Shown here: in pieces, positions 42,565 through 51,783 of the stretch | How positions within the stretch are numbered: position 1 is the first letter of the stretch | Layout: every line of letters begins with the position of its first letter | Assembly (NCBI GenBank): GCA_016464825.1 | Contig: JAEKNQ010000019.1 | Span: 203,131-267,130, forward strand | DNA: 64,000 nucleotides | Source of the DNA: Candidatus Dormiibacter inghamiae | Lineage (GTDB): Bacteria; Chloroflexota; Dormibacteria; Dormibacterales; Dormibacteraceae | Direction: 5' to 3' | Position numbers and translations under genes: made by a program | The notes under the pieces: model-generated | What the model saw: the letters and a program-made list of their open reading frames with translations, nothing else | Databases searched by the model: none | Told to the model about the DNA's origin: nothing

Positions 42565-43551
42565 TCATGCCGCGGTCTCGCGGAGTGATCGGCCGGTCTG
42601 GCGAAGAAAGACATCGTCAAGGCTCGGCCTGGTCAGGGAGATAGTGTCCAGGTCCAGTCCAGCGCCGTCCAAGAGGCGGAGGATGGCCGGCATCGCGCTC
42701 TCGCCCCGGTCGACGTAAAGGCGGAGGGTGCCGTCCTGCCAGCCCGCCTCGCGGACGAAAGGCTGGGGCCTCAGCAGCTCGAGGATCGCTTCCTGATCGC
42801 CTGCCACACCCACGCTGACGACATCGCCGGCGATCTGGCGCTTCAGCTGGTCGGGCGTCCCCTCGGCGACTATGCGACCGTGGTCGATGATCGCCACGCG
42901 GTCGCAGAGCGCGTCGGCCTCTTCGAGGTAGTGGGTGGTGAGGAAGATGGTCGTCCCGCCTTCGCGCCGCCGCCGGACCTCGTCCCACATGCGCGCCCGA
43001 CTCTGCGGATCGAGGCCGGTGGTCGGCTCGTCGAGGAAGAGAACCTGGGGCCTGTGCGCCAAGCCGAGGCCGATGTCCAACCTCCGCTTCTGGCCGCCGG
43101 AGTAGGTCTTGGTCTGGCGATCCGCGCAGTCCTCGAGCTCCAGGCTGGAGATCAGCTCGGCCGCGCGAGCCCGCGCCTCGGACACTGTCATCCCGTAGAG
43201 CCGCCCCTGGAAGACGAGCTCGGAGCGGCCGGTGATGGCCGGGTCGTTGCCGCCGGTCTGGCCGACATAGCCGATCCTGTGCCTGACTTCGGCAGCCTCC
43301 TGCCGCAGGTCGCAGCCGGCCACCGTCGCCTCACCCCCGCTCGGAGGCAGCAGCGTCGCCAGCATCCGCAGCGTGGTCGTCTTGCCCGCGCCGTTGGGGC
43401 CCAGGAAGCCGAAGATCTCGCCATGCTCGACCTGCAGGTCGACACCTGCAACCGCCTCGACGGTCTGGCGGCGACTCTTGAAAACGCGACGGAGGCCGCG
43501 AGCCTGGATCACCGGGCCGGAGAGCTGGATCTGGTCGTGATTCACTGCCAT
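42565..43551 (-). CDS. ABC exporter ATPase (DrrA-like)
   Basis: A 328-residue ATPase. Walker A is GPNGAGKTTTLRM near residue 54, the signature YSGGQKRRLDIGLGL near 152, Walker B VLFLDEPTTGLD near 171, and the switch histidine is in TTHYLEEADALCDR. The C-terminal extension of about 80 residues ending in SLDDVFLRQTGRSL is characteristic of the DrrA/NatA group. It energises the adjacent permease; the substrate is unknown. It starts 48 bases after the padR-type regulator gene. Confidence 0.93.
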   Translation of the reverse strand: MAVNHDQIQLSGPVIQARGLRRVFKSRRQTVEAVAGVDLQVEHGEIFGFLGPNGAGKTTTLRMLATLLPPSGGEATVAGCDLRQEAAEVRHRIGYVGQTGGNDPAITGRSELVFQGRLYGMTVSEARARAAELISSLELEDCADRQTKTYSGGQKRRLDIGLGLAHRPQVLFLDEPTTGLDPQSRARMWDEVRRRREGGTTIFLTTHYLEEADALCDRVAIIDHGRIVAEGTPDQLKRQIAGDVVSVGVAGDQEAILELLRPQPFVREAGWQDGTLRLYVDRGESAMPAILRLLDGAGLDLDTISLTRPSLDDVFLRQTGRSLRETAA

Positions 43552-43599
43552 GCGGCTGCGGGTGCCTCCTTTGCTGCTGTGCTGCTTGTCACGGACGGG

Positions 43600-44250
43600 T
43601 CACTTGGCGCTCGCTGGCTGCGGGCCGCCCACAGTCGATCGCTGGCGGTGCGCTGCGAAGTCCGCGTCTCCTGCCCAGGCGAGCCGCCCGGCCCGAACGT
43701 CGTCGATCAGCGAACGCACCCACTGCAGCTCGGCTCGACGCAGCGCTTGGCCGTATTCATGCTCGAGCAGAACCACCCGCGGTAGGTGAAGTTGCCCGCG
43801 CAGCGCCCGGAGCGAGGCGTCAGCGCCGGCGAGATCGCCCTCGAGAGCGACCATCCGCGCGTCCAACGCGACGATGGCCGCCTCCGCCGGCAGGTAGCCG
43901 AGAAAGCTGATGGCCGCCGAGAAGAGGGGGTGTTCGTACAACGGTGTGCTGAGCAGGGTCGTCAACCAGCTCTGAAGCTCGTCGCGGCCTTGATCTGTGA
44001 TCCGGTAGACGGTACGTTCCGGACGGCGCCCCTCGCGGCCGGTGTCGGCCACCTCGATCAGGCCCCGCCGAACCAGCCAGTCCACACGGTGGTACAGGCT
44101 GCGGGGACTACCGTCCACGAAGTCCTTGCGGCGATCGCGGATCAGGCGTTGGACCTCGTATGGATGCCGCGGCTGCTCGGAGAGCAGTGCCAGCACCGTC
44201 AGAGCGCCAAGGTCGCGAAAAGCCCGCTTAGTGGTGGTTAGGATGGACAT
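43600..44250 (-). CDS. PadR-family transcriptional regulator
   Basis: A 216-residue winged-helix regulator. The PadR domain spans about 10-95 (LTVLALLSEQPRHPYEVQRLI, then LYHRVDWLVRRGLIEV, and RTVYRITDQGRDEL), followed by a helical dimerisation part typical of the longer PadR group. Such proteins repress adjacent exporter genes and release DNA on binding the exported compound. It heads the exporter operon, and a short dyad overlaps its own start region, consistent with autoregulation. Confidence 0.92.
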   Translation of the reverse strand: MSILTTTKRAFRDLGALTVLALLSEQPRHPYEVQRLIRDRRKDFVDGSPRSLYHRVDWLVRRGLIEVADTGREGRRPERTVYRITDQGRDELQSWLTTLLSTPLYEHPLFSAAISFLGYLPAEAAIVALDARMVALEGDLAGADASLRALRGQLHLPRVVLLEHEYGQALRRAELQWVRSLIDDVRAGRLAWAGDADFAAHRQRSTVGGPQPASAK

Positions 44251-44252
44251 AC

Positions 44253-44268
44253 TGCAAAATGCACTATA
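44253..44268 (-). promoter_or_regulatory. Candidate -10 and operator of the padR operon
   Basis: On the reverse strand TATAGT (44268-44263) lies 12 bases from the padR ATG, and the dyad TGCA-TTT-TGCA (44263-44253) follows directly. A transcript starting about 7 bases after the -10 would have almost no leader. No good -35 is visible. Confidence 0.35.
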
Positions 44269-44506
44269 GCATGGCGCAGTGATGCCTGGTGCACAAGAAT
44301 CCTGCCGTAGATCATCCTGCTCTCAGCCTGCGTTACCCTAAGGGCGCCGAGGCACATGTACGTATACTTATATCAGACCGCCCGCGATCCCTGTTCCATT
44401 TGAGCTCAGCCAGAAATAGCTAGCCCTGATTCAGCTTTGTCGTTAACCACTTTGACCTTGAGAACTTGCGTTTGGGCTGCCAGAATGTCGGCGGAGGACA
44501 GATACA

Positions 44507-44686
44507 ATGCACGCAATCGACCTCGAACTGACCAGCGCCGAAGGGGAGCTGCGACAGCTGCAGGCCAGGCTTCGGGTGGTGCCCGTTAACGACGTGCAGC
44601 TGCGTGAGGCTTTGGAGCGAGCTCTGATCAGCAAGCAAGAGCGAGTCGGTAGGTTGCGCACGCGGCAGGGTTCTGTTCCGCTCTGA
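44507..44686 (+). CDS. Small helical protein, 59 residues
   Basis: ATG 44507 is preceded by CGGAGG at 9 bases, and the frame runs 59 codons to TGA 44684. The product is almost entirely helical by composition (LTSAEGELRQLQARLRVV, then LREALERALISKQERV), with regular leucine spacing and a basic end. It is not a family I can name. The strong ribosome site and amphipathic pattern argue for a real gene. It faces the folate/methionine gene tail-to-tail, 36 bases apart. Confidence 0.55.
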   Translation: MHAIDLELTSAEGELRQLQARLRVVPVNDVQLREALERALISKQERVGRLRTRQGSVPL

Positions 44687-44722
44687 GCGGCGGAGATGAG
44701 GGCGACGTAGCGCCCCGGCCGC

Positions 44723-46561
44723 TCAGCTCCTGTGGCTCTTGATTCCCTCGACCACCTGGGCTGCTAGATCGTAGCGACCCCCGGAGGGAATCACGTAGGC
44801 GCCCGCAGCCACTTGAGCCAGCTCCTCGAAAAAGGCGATGGCCATCTCCACGCCGATCTGGGGTGCTTCTTCACCTGCAGCCTCCAGCCGCTTGGCCACT
44901 GCCTCGGGCACGACAATGCCCGGCACCTCGTTCTGCAGGTAGGCGGCTTGCTTGGCCGAGCGCAGGGGCATGGCGCCGATCAGCAGCGGCACCTCCACCT
45001 CCTGGAAAACCTGGCGGAGGAGCGCGAGCGCTGCGAAGTCATACACGGGATTGGTCAGCACGAAGTGGGCGCCCGCGGCCAGCTTGCGGCGCAGCAGGCG
45101 GAGCTCCTTGACGGGGTTGTCGGCGGTGGGGTTGAAGGCAGCTCCGATATTGAAGAAGGCCCGCTCGCCGATGGGCGTGCCGTTCGCGTCGAGGCCGCGG
45201 TTCAGGTTGCTCAGGATGGTGATCAGGCCCACCGCGTTGACATCCCAGACAGGAGTCGCCTTGGGGTAGTCACCCACCCGGGGTGGGTCACCGCGCAGGG
45301 CAAAGATGTTGCGGATGCCGAGCGCGTGGGCGCCGATCAGCTCTGACTGGATGGCCATGACATTTCTGTCCCGGCAGGTGAAGTGGGCGATGGTCTCCAG
45401 GCCCACCTGCTGTTGGACCAGCGCAGCGCAGCTGATCACTCCCATGCGCAGCCGGGCCATGGCCGAGTCAGTGACGTTGGCGAATTCGACGCCTGCCTCC
45501 TGCAGCAGCCGCGCGCCGGCCAGCATGCGGCTGGGATCAATCCCCCGCGGGGGCGTCAGCTCGACCGAAATCGGGAATTCACCGGCTCGCAGCTTGGCCG
45601 CGAGGCCGGTACTGGGCGCCTCCGGTTGGCGCTCGCCCGGTTCAGCCCGCCTGGGCAACGGCGAGACCATCCGACCGGGCGCGGCGCCGTCGACTCGCCT
45701 GCGCAGCGCCTGAACGTGGGCCGGCCCTGTGCCGCAGCAGCCGCCGACGATGCTGACTCCGAATTCCAAGAGCTCAGCCATCTGCTCAGCGAAGTACTGG
45801 GGGCCTGCGCTGTAGACCAGGCGGCCTGCTTCCCTGTGTGGCAGGCCCGCATTGGGCAGGATGGCCAGCCGCTGGCCGCCCAACGAGGCGAGATGGCGCG
45901 CGACGCTGAGCGCCGATTGAGGTCCGGCTCCGCAGTTGGCGCCCAAGGCGGTGACACCTCGGGCACTGAGGCTCTCGACCAATGCGCTTGCCGCCCGGGC
46001 GGGGTTGAGCTCATCGTCGAAGCTGAGCAGCGCCACCACCGGTAGGTCGGGCGCGGTCGCTCGGGCCGCGTCGACCGCCAGCTCCAGCTCGCCCAACGCT
46101 GTGAACGTCTCCAAGATCAGGAGATCAACGCCGCCTTCCGCCAGCGCTGCGATCTGCTCGCCGAATACCCGTTCAGCGCCGCTGCGCTTGATCGCGCCGA
46201 CAGGCTCGATCGGCCTGCCCAGGGGGCCGACGCTGCCCGCCACAAGCACCGGCCGGCCAGCCGCATTGCGGGCTTCCAGGGCCAATCGGGCCCCGGCCAG
46301 GCAGAGCTGGCGGACCTCGGATTCCCTGTAGTGTTCGCCGAGCCGAAAGCGGTTGGCCCCGAAGGTGTTGGTTTCGATGACATCCGCCCCGGCGGCGATA
46401 TAATCGCGGTGGATGCGCCCGATCAGCGCCGGCTGGGAGACGTTCAGCGCCTCCAGGCAGTCTGGCTCAGCCACCCCGCGGGCATAGATCTCCGTGCCCA
46501 TGGCGCCGTCGAAGAGCAGAGGGCCTCGCTCCAGGCGCTGCGCCAGCTTATTCACAACCAA
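44723..46561 (-). CDS. Bifunctional homocysteine S-methyltransferase / 5,10-methylenetetrahydrofolate reductase
   Basis: A 612-residue fusion. Residues 1-300 form a homocysteine methyltransferase (LLFDGAMGTEIYARG near 15, ETNTFGANRF near 63, zinc ligands in ANCGAGP and VGGCCGTGP). Residues about 320-610 are MetF-type reductase (FPISVELTPPRGIDPSRM, VTDSAMARLRMG, FALRGDPPRVGDYP). The protein would both make 5-methyl-THF and pass methyl groups to homocysteine, as in Bacillus YitJ-type fusions. The start is TTG 46561 or GTG 46555. It follows a small membrane-protein gene by 10 bases. Confidence 0.93.
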   Translation of the reverse strand: MVVNKLAQRLERGPLLFDGAMGTEIYARGVAEPDCLEALNVSQPALIGRIHRDYIAAGADVIETNTFGANRFRLGEHYRESEVRQLCLAGARLALEARNAAGRPVLVAGSVGPLGRPIEPVGAIKRSGAERVFGEQIAALAEGGVDLLILETFTALGELELAVDAARATAPDLPVVALLSFDDELNPARAASALVESLSARGVTALGANCGAGPQSALSVARHLASLGGQRLAILPNAGLPHREAGRLVYSAGPQYFAEQMAELLEFGVSIVGGCCGTGPAHVQALRRRVDGAAPGRMVSPLPRRAEPGERQPEAPSTGLAAKLRAGEFPISVELTPPRGIDPSRMLAGARLLQEAGVEFANVTDSAMARLRMGVISCAALVQQQVGLETIAHFTCRDRNVMAIQSELIGAHALGIRNIFALRGDPPRVGDYPKATPVWDVNAVGLITILSNLNRGLDANGTPIGERAFFNIGAAFNPTADNPVKELRLLRRKLAAGAHFVLTNPVYDFAALALLRQVFQEVEVPLLIGAMPLRSAKQAAYLQNEVPGIVVPEAVAKRLEAAGEEAPQIGVEMAIAFFEELAQVAAGAYVIPSGGRYDLAAQVVEGIKSHRS

Positions 46562-46571
46562 CGCATCAGCC

Positions 46572-46943
46572 TCAAGCGCCTGTCAAGAAGCCGCGACCAT
46601 AGGCGATGGCGACTATCCAGCACGCAAAGGGCATGAGAAACGCTTCCCGGAGCTTGGTGCCACGGGCGGCGTAGAAGTAGACGCCGGGCAGGAACGCGAT
46701 GGCGAAGATGCCGTAGACGATGTGGAGGATCTCTCGCGGCCGAAGCCCGAGGGCGAAGATCAGGATCCCGGCCAGACCCTGGACAGCGGTGAGGGCGATC
46801 ATCAGCAGGTAGCCCGATCGGAAACCGCCGCTCACCTGGCGGCGGGTCAGGAACTGGAAGCCACCCCAGAGTCCCAGGATCACTGCAAAGAGGATGAGAG
46901 CAATCGCGAAGCGCTGGTGCAGGAAGTTGAATACGTTGGCCAT
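46572..46943 (-). CDS. Small membrane protein with four helices
   Basis: A 123-residue protein with four hydrophobic segments: FAIALILFAVILGLWGGF, then about 43-64, 71-92 and 103-120. Polar features between them are FLTRRQVSGGFRSGY, ILHIVYG and YAARGTKLREA. I do not recognise the family. The buried histidine in the third helix and overall size recall small quinone- or heme-associated membrane subunits, but that is only an impression. It shares its strand and likely its transcript with the downstream methionine/folate gene and diverges from ybeY. Confidence 0.7.
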   Translation of the reverse strand: MANVFNFLHQRFAIALILFAVILGLWGGFQFLTRRQVSGGFRSGYLLMIALTAVQGLAGILIFALGLRPREILHIVYGIFAIAFLPGVYFYAARGTKLREAFLMPFACWIVAIAYGRGFLTGA

Positions 46944-46987
46944 GCCCGGTTCATTGTCGGGTTTCGATTTCGAGGACTAGCGCTAGG

Positions 46988-47491
46988 TTGAGCCAGTCCA
47001 GGAGCGCCGCGGCAAGAGTTCGGCTGCTACGGGTGGAGGTGCGCAAGACAGTCGCGGCGCCACTCAGGCCAATCTGGTTCCGGCAGGTGTTCGACGGCTG
47101 CTGCGAGGAGCCAGCGGTGGCAGCTCTGCTGCCCGCCGATGCGCAGCTCACCCTTCTCGTCGCGGGCGATCGGACGCTTCGCCGCCTGAACCGCCGATTT
47201 CTGGGCGAGGACCAGCCTACCGATGTGCTCTCATTTCCGAGCGGCGGCGGGGACGAGCCGGGCTACCTGGGCGACCTCGCCATCTCCTGGCCTACCGTTC
47301 AGCGCCAGGCCCGGCATTACTGCCACCCGGTCGAGAGCGAGGCAGGTCTGCTCATCGTCCACGGACTGCTGCACCTGCTCGGCTTCGATCACGCTGATCG
47401 CGCGGGTGAGAAAGTGATGACTCGGCTCACCTGGAGCTGCCTGAACCGGCTGGACCTCGGCATCGGCGCCCGCAGACTGGCGTCTGCGTAG
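46988..47491 (+). CDS. ybeY: rRNA maturation endoribonuclease YbeY
   Basis: A zinc-dependent endonuclease for 16S rRNA 3'-end maturation and ribosome quality control. The metal site HGLLHLLGFDHAD (H-x3-H-x5-H) lies near residue 127 and the LRRLNRRFLGEDQPTDVLSFP segment near 65 is diagnostic. The frame opens at TTG 46988, giving 167 residues; GTG 47033 would give 152, closer to the usual length. There is no strong ribosome site for either. First of a run with pth, mfd and mazG. Confidence 0.93.
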   Translation: MSQSRSAAARVRLLRVEVRKTVAAPLRPIWFRQVFDGCCEEPAVAALLPADAQLTLLVAGDRTLRRLNRRFLGEDQPTDVLSFPSGGGDEPGYLGDLAISWPTVQRQARHYCHPVESEAGLLIVHGLLHLLGFDHADRAGEKVMTRLTWSCLNRLDLGIGARRLASA

Positions 47492-47596
47492 AATCCGACG
47501 GCCTACCGCGGCCCGTCGGCGGCGGCTTTGCCATGCCCAGAACTACTTCCTACAGCTCGTCCTGGTCGTGCCGCCGGCACTGCCGGTGGTCAGCCT

Positions 47597-48229
47597 GTGC
47601 CTGAGGCTGAGATCGACCAGGGGGCGCCGAGCGACCTGCTGGTGGTCGGCCTCGGCAACCCGGGACGTGAGTACCGCGAGACTCGCCACAACCTCGGTTG
47701 GCGCTGCCTCGATGCCTTGGCGGCTCGCCTCGGGACGAGCCTCGACGGCCGTCGCTGGCACTCACGCGTCAATAGCCTCGCCTCCGGCGGGCGCCGCGTC
47801 TGGCTAGTCCAGCCGCAGACGTTCATGAACGAGTCCGGCCGGGCTGTCAAGGCGGCCTGTCGAGATCTGCAGGTGGGCCCGGAGTCGCTCTGGCTCGTTC
47901 ACGACGAGCTTGACCTGCCACTCTGCCGGCTGAGGATCCGGCGCGGCGGCTCGGCAGCGGGCCACAACGGTGTCACGTCGCTCATCACCTCCCTCGGCTC
48001 ACCGGACTTCGTTCGCTTCCGGATCGGTGTGGGGAAGCCCCCCACCTCCGGGGCAGAGGCCGGCCGCCGCTATGTGCTGAGCCGGTTCAGCCGCGCTGAG
48101 GCGCAGGCGGCGAAGACGGTGGTGGAAGGGGTTGCCGAGGCACTTCAGATAGCGCTTTCCGACGGGCTCGACAAAGCGATGGCCGTCTACAACCGGGCGG
48201 GCTCCCTGGGCTGCGAGGAGATACCGTGA
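47597..48229 (+). CDS. pth: Peptidyl-tRNA hydrolase
   Basis: A 210-residue enzyme that frees tRNA from peptidyl-tRNA lost by ribosomes. VGLGNPGREYRETRHNLGW contains the catalytic histidine; FMNESGRAV and HDELDLP (the catalytic-site aspartate) follow, and RRGGSAAGHNGVTSLITSLGSPDFVRFRIGVG is the conserved core. I chose GTG 47597; a TTG at 47528 would add 23 residues of untypical sequence. Its stop overlaps the mfd start by 4 bp (GTGA), so translation of the two is coupled. Confidence 0.94.
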   Translation: MPEAEIDQGAPSDLLVVGLGNPGREYRETRHNLGWRCLDALAARLGTSLDGRRWHSRVNSLASGGRRVWLVQPQTFMNESGRAVKAACRDLQVGPESLWLVHDELDLPLCRLRIRRGGSAAGHNGVTSLITSLGSPDFVRFRIGVGKPPTSGAEAGRRYVLSRFSRAEAQAAKTVVEGVAEALQIALSDGLDKAMAVYNRAGSLGCEEIP

Positions 48230-51200
48230 GGCGGCTGGCCGAGCGGCTCTTTCCCGAGGCTCTGCGGCCGTGGCTGGAGCAGGCCCTGGGGCCCGGGCGG
48301 CAATCCGGCGAGGCGCTGAGCGTGGGCCGCTTGCCGCGTCCCGCCTGGGCGCCCCTCTCCGCAGTGCTCTCGCATTGGGCTACCGGTCAACTGCCGACAC
48401 TGCCGGTGATAGTGCTCTGCTCGCATCCTGCCCGCTTGCGCGACGAGCTGCGCCTCTGGCTGACCTCTGGGCCCTCGGCACTCCTCTTCGCTGAGATCAC
48501 AGTCTCGCTTCTCGACCGCCCGCCTGCCTTCGACGAAGCAGTGGCGCAGCGGCTGGAGGCTCTGGCCGCCCTGGCCGCTGTCCGCCAAGCGCAGGGCGCC
48601 GAGCCGGCCTCCACCGGGGCCAGGGGCTGCTTGCTCGTCTCATCGCGCCGGGCGGCACTGCGCATGACTCTCTCGCCCCAGGACCTGGAGCAGGCGACCC
48701 TAACGCTGCGACCCGGCCTTGAGTTGGAGCCTGGGGATCTGGCCCGTCGCCTGGTTGAGATGGGCTACGTGCGGGAGGCGCTGGCCGAGACACCCGGCCA
48801 GTTCTCCCTGCGGGGCGGCATCCTGGATGTCTTTCCGGCAGCCGCCCGCACCCCTGTGCGGGCGGAGTTCTTCGGCGCTGAGCTGGAGACGCTGCGGCTG
48901 TATGATCCCCAGAACCAGCGCTCGGTGATGGCCAGCCCCGAGGCCTTGATCCGCCCCGGCCGCGAGCTGCTGCTGGGACCGCGGAGGGGAGAGACAGCCG
49001 CCGCCCGGCTGCGCGCCGAGGCGGGGCTGGAGCAGCTGAGACAGGACGTCCGCGACGACTGGGAGCAGGAGCTGGGGCGGCTTCAGCAGGGCCATGGCTT
49101 CGCCGGGGTGGAGCTTTATGGCGCCTACTTGGACGCGGGCCGCCCCTCGCTCTTCGACCATCTGCCGGATCGGGCTCTGGTGCTCGACTTCGAGCCGGAG
49201 CGTCAGGCCGCCGAAGCTCAAGAGCAGGAGCGGGAGACCCTCATGCTGGCCGAGGCGGAGGCGGGCGACGGTGAGCTTCCGCCCGGCTTCGTGCCCCCGC
49301 TGGTGAGCGCCGACCGGCTGCTTCGGCCACCTGTCGCGGCCTGGCTTCAGCTTTCCGCCGCCGAGCCGGCCGCCGGTGAGACCATCGACCTGGGCTGGCG
49401 CGAGCTGGACCCGGTCGTAGGCCGCCAGGACGCGCTCGCCGCTGTCGTCCAGCGCGCCGGCGCCGGGCATTCGGTGGTGCTGGCCAGCGAGCAGTCAGAA
49501 CGGCTGGGGGCCTTGCTGGCCGAGGCGGGCCGGACGGAGGCGCCGACGGCGGCGGAGCTGGACCTCGCGGAAGCGCTGCCCCACGGTCTCAGCCTGGCCG
49601 ACGTGGACCTGCCGGCCGGCTGCCGGCTGGAATCAGCCCAGATCGAGTTCTGGTCGGATGCGGAGCTGTTCGGCCGCATCCGCCGCCAGGCGGCCCGACC
49701 GCCGCGCCGCTCGAGCCGCGGTGAGGCCACCCTGCACCTGGAGTTTCAGCCGGGCGAGCTGGTGGTCCACGTCGATCACGGCATTGCTCGCTTCACTGGC
49801 ATGAGGCTGATCGACAGTGACGATCCGGACGGGGGCCGGGGGCAGATACAGCGGGAGTACCTGGAGCTGGAGTACGCCGAGGGCGACCGCCTGTTCGTGC
49901 CCGTTGAGAGCCTGGACCGCGTCCAAAAGTACTTGGGCGGGACTGACGAGCACCCTCCGCTCCACCGCTTGGGTACCGGCGACTGGGAGCGGGCGCGCTC
50001 GCGGGTCAACAAGAGCGTGCAGGACGTGGCTGAGGACCTGCTCCGTCTGTACTCGCAGAAGGAGGCGCGGCCGGGCTTCGCCTTCTCGCCTGACGTGCCC
50101 TGGCAGGCCGAGCTCGAGATGTCCTTTCCCTACGAGGAGACGCCCGATCAGCTGAGCGCCATGGCCGAGATCAAGGCTGACATGGAGTCCGAGCGTCCGA
50201 TGGATCGCCTGCTCTGCGGTGACGTCGGCTTCGGCAAGACCGAGCTAGCGCTGCGAGCCGCGTTCAAGGCGGTGATGAGCGGCAAGCAGGTGGCTGTGCT
50301 GGCGCCGACCACGGTGCTTGTGCAGCAGCACTACCAGGTGTTCTCCGCGCGGTTGGCCAAGTACCCGGTCACCATCGAGGTGCTCTCGCGCTTCCGAACG
50401 GAGGAAGAGCAGAAGCGCACTCTGGCCGGCGTGAAGGCGGGGGCAGTCGACATAGTGATCGCCACGCACAGGCTGCTCCAGCGTGACGTCAGGTTCAAGC
50501 GGTTGGGGCTGCTCATCATCGACGAGGAGCAGCGCTTCGGCGTCATGCAGAAGGAGCGGCTGCGGCGCCTCCGAGCGAATCTGGACGTGCTCTCACTGTC
50601 GGCCACGCCCATCCCTCGCACCATGCATATGGCGGTGGTCGGAATTCGTGATATGAGCGTCGTGCAGACGCCACCTGAAGACCGGCAGCCGATCAAGACC
50701 TATGTCACAGCGGATGACGAGGAGCTGGTGCGCGAGGTCCTGAGCCGCGAGATCGACCGCGGCGGCCAGGTGTTCTACGTCCACAATCGCGTCCGCAGCA
50801 TCGACAAGGCCGCCGAGCGCGTGCGCCGGTTGGTGAAGGGCGCTCGGGTGGCGGTCGGCCACGGCCAGATGGAGGAGGAGCAGCTGGCGCGGGTGATGAT
50901 CGAGTTCGCCGAAGGGCGCCACGATGTGCTCGTCTGCACCACCATCATCGAATCCGGCCTGGACATACCGAACGTGAACACGATGGTGGTGGAGCGCGCG
51001 GATCGCTTCGGCCTCTCCCAGCTGTACCAGCTGCGGGGCCGGGTAGGGCGTTCTGGCAAGCGAGCGTACGCGTACTTCCTTTACGACCCCAGGAGGTCGC
51101 TGACCGAGGCCGCGGACAAGCGGCTGGACGTCATGTCAGGGCTGCACGAGCTGGGTCAGGGCTTCAAGATCGCGCTGCGCGACCTGGAGATCCGGGGCGC

Positions 51201-51783
51201 CGGCAACCTGCTGGGCACCGAGCAGCACGGCGCCATCGCCGCAGTGGGCTTCGAGATGTACCTGCAGATGCTTCAGGCGGCGGTTGCCAAGCTTCGCTCA
51301 GGGGCGGAGGAGGTGGAAGCCGGCGACGTGCTGACCACCCCTGACATCAACATCGATCTGCCACTCGACCACTTCGTGCCCCGCTCGTTCATCCGCGACG
51401 AGCGTCTCCGGCTGGGCGCTTACCGGGACCTGGCCGCCGCCGAGACCGAGGCAGAGCTGGAGGGTGCGCTGCGTTCGCTGCGCGATCGCTATGGACCGGC
51501 GCCCGCGCAGCTGGGCAACCTGGTCTACTCGCTCCGTGTCAAGATCAAGGGCCAGAAGCTGGGCCTGCGCTCGGTCGCCGGCGACGGCCAAGCCATCGTG
51601 CTCAAGGTGGACCCGGATCGTTACCTGGATGTCGCCGAGCTGGAGCGACGGTTGCCGGGCCGGCTCAAGATCGGGCTCAACCGCCTCACCATGCGGCGTC
51701 AGGGTGAAGGCTGGCGGCAGGACCTGCTCTCCCTGCTGGACCAGATGCATGAGCTGTACGAGCTGAAGGGGGTGGCGAGTTGA
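48226..51783 (+). CDS. mfd: Transcription-repair coupling factor Mfd
   Basis: An 1185-residue ATP-driven translocase that releases RNA polymerase stalled at lesions and recruits UvrA. The UvrB-homology N-terminal part covers about 1-350; the RNA-polymerase-interaction domain starts at PGELVVHVDHGIARFTGM near 508; Walker A is DVGFGKTE near 665, the helicase box IIDEEQRFGVMQ near 762, and ATPIPRTMHM and QLRGRVGRSGKRAYAY follow. The TRCF C-terminal domain closes the protein. GTG 48226 overlaps the pth stop, and the mfd stop overlaps the mazG start. Confidence 0.97.
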   Translation: MRRLAERLFPEALRPWLEQALGPGRQSGEALSVGRLPRPAWAPLSAVLSHWATGQLPTLPVIVLCSHPARLRDELRLWLTSGPSALLFAEITVSLLDRPPAFDEAVAQRLEALAALAAVRQAQGAEPASTGARGCLLVSSRRAALRMTLSPQDLEQATLTLRPGLELEPGDLARRLVEMGYVREALAETPGQFSLRGGILDVFPAAARTPVRAEFFGAELETLRLYDPQNQRSVMASPEALIRPGRELLLGPRRGETAAARLRAEAGLEQLRQDVRDDWEQELGRLQQGHGFAGVELYGAYLDAGRPSLFDHLPDRALVLDFEPERQAAEAQEQERETLMLAEAEAGDGELPPGFVPPLVSADRLLRPPVAAWLQLSAAEPAAGETIDLGWRELDPVVGRQDALAAVVQRAGAGHSVVLASEQSERLGALLAEAGRTEAPTAAELDLAEALPHGLSLADVDLPAGCRLESAQIEFWSDAELFGRIRRQAARPPRRSSRGEATLHLEFQPGELVVHVDHGIARFTGMRLIDSDDPDGGRGQIQREYLELEYAEGDRLFVPVESLDRVQKYLGGTDEHPPLHRLGTGDWERARSRVNKSVQDVAEDLLRLYSQKEARPGFAFSPDVPWQAELEMSFPYEETPDQLSAMAEIKADMESERPMDRLLCGDVGFGKTELALRAAFKAVMSGKQVAVLAPTTVLVQQHYQVFSARLAKYPVTIEVLSRFRTEEEQKRTLAGVKAGAVDIVIATHRLLQRDVRFKRLGLLIIDEEQRFGVMQKERLRRLRANLDVLSLSATPIPRTMHMAVVGIRDMSVVQTPPEDRQPIKTYVTADDEELVREVLSREIDRGGQVFYVHNRVRSIDKAAERVRRLVKGARVAVGHGQMEEEQLARVMIEFAEGRHDVLVCTTIIESGLDIPNVNTMVVERADRFGLSQLYQLRGRVGRSGKRAYAYFLYDPRRSLTEAADKRLDVMSGLHELGQGFKIALRDLEIRGAGNLLGTEQHGAIAAVGFEMYLQMLQAAVAKLRSGAEEVEAGDVLTTPDINIDLPLDHFVPRSFIRDERLRLGAYRDLAAAETEAELEGALRSLRDRYGPAPAQLGNLVYSLRVKIKGQKLGLRSVAGDGQAIVLKVDPDRYLDVAELERRLPGRLKIGLNRLTMRRQGEGWRQDLLSLLDQMHELYELKGVAS

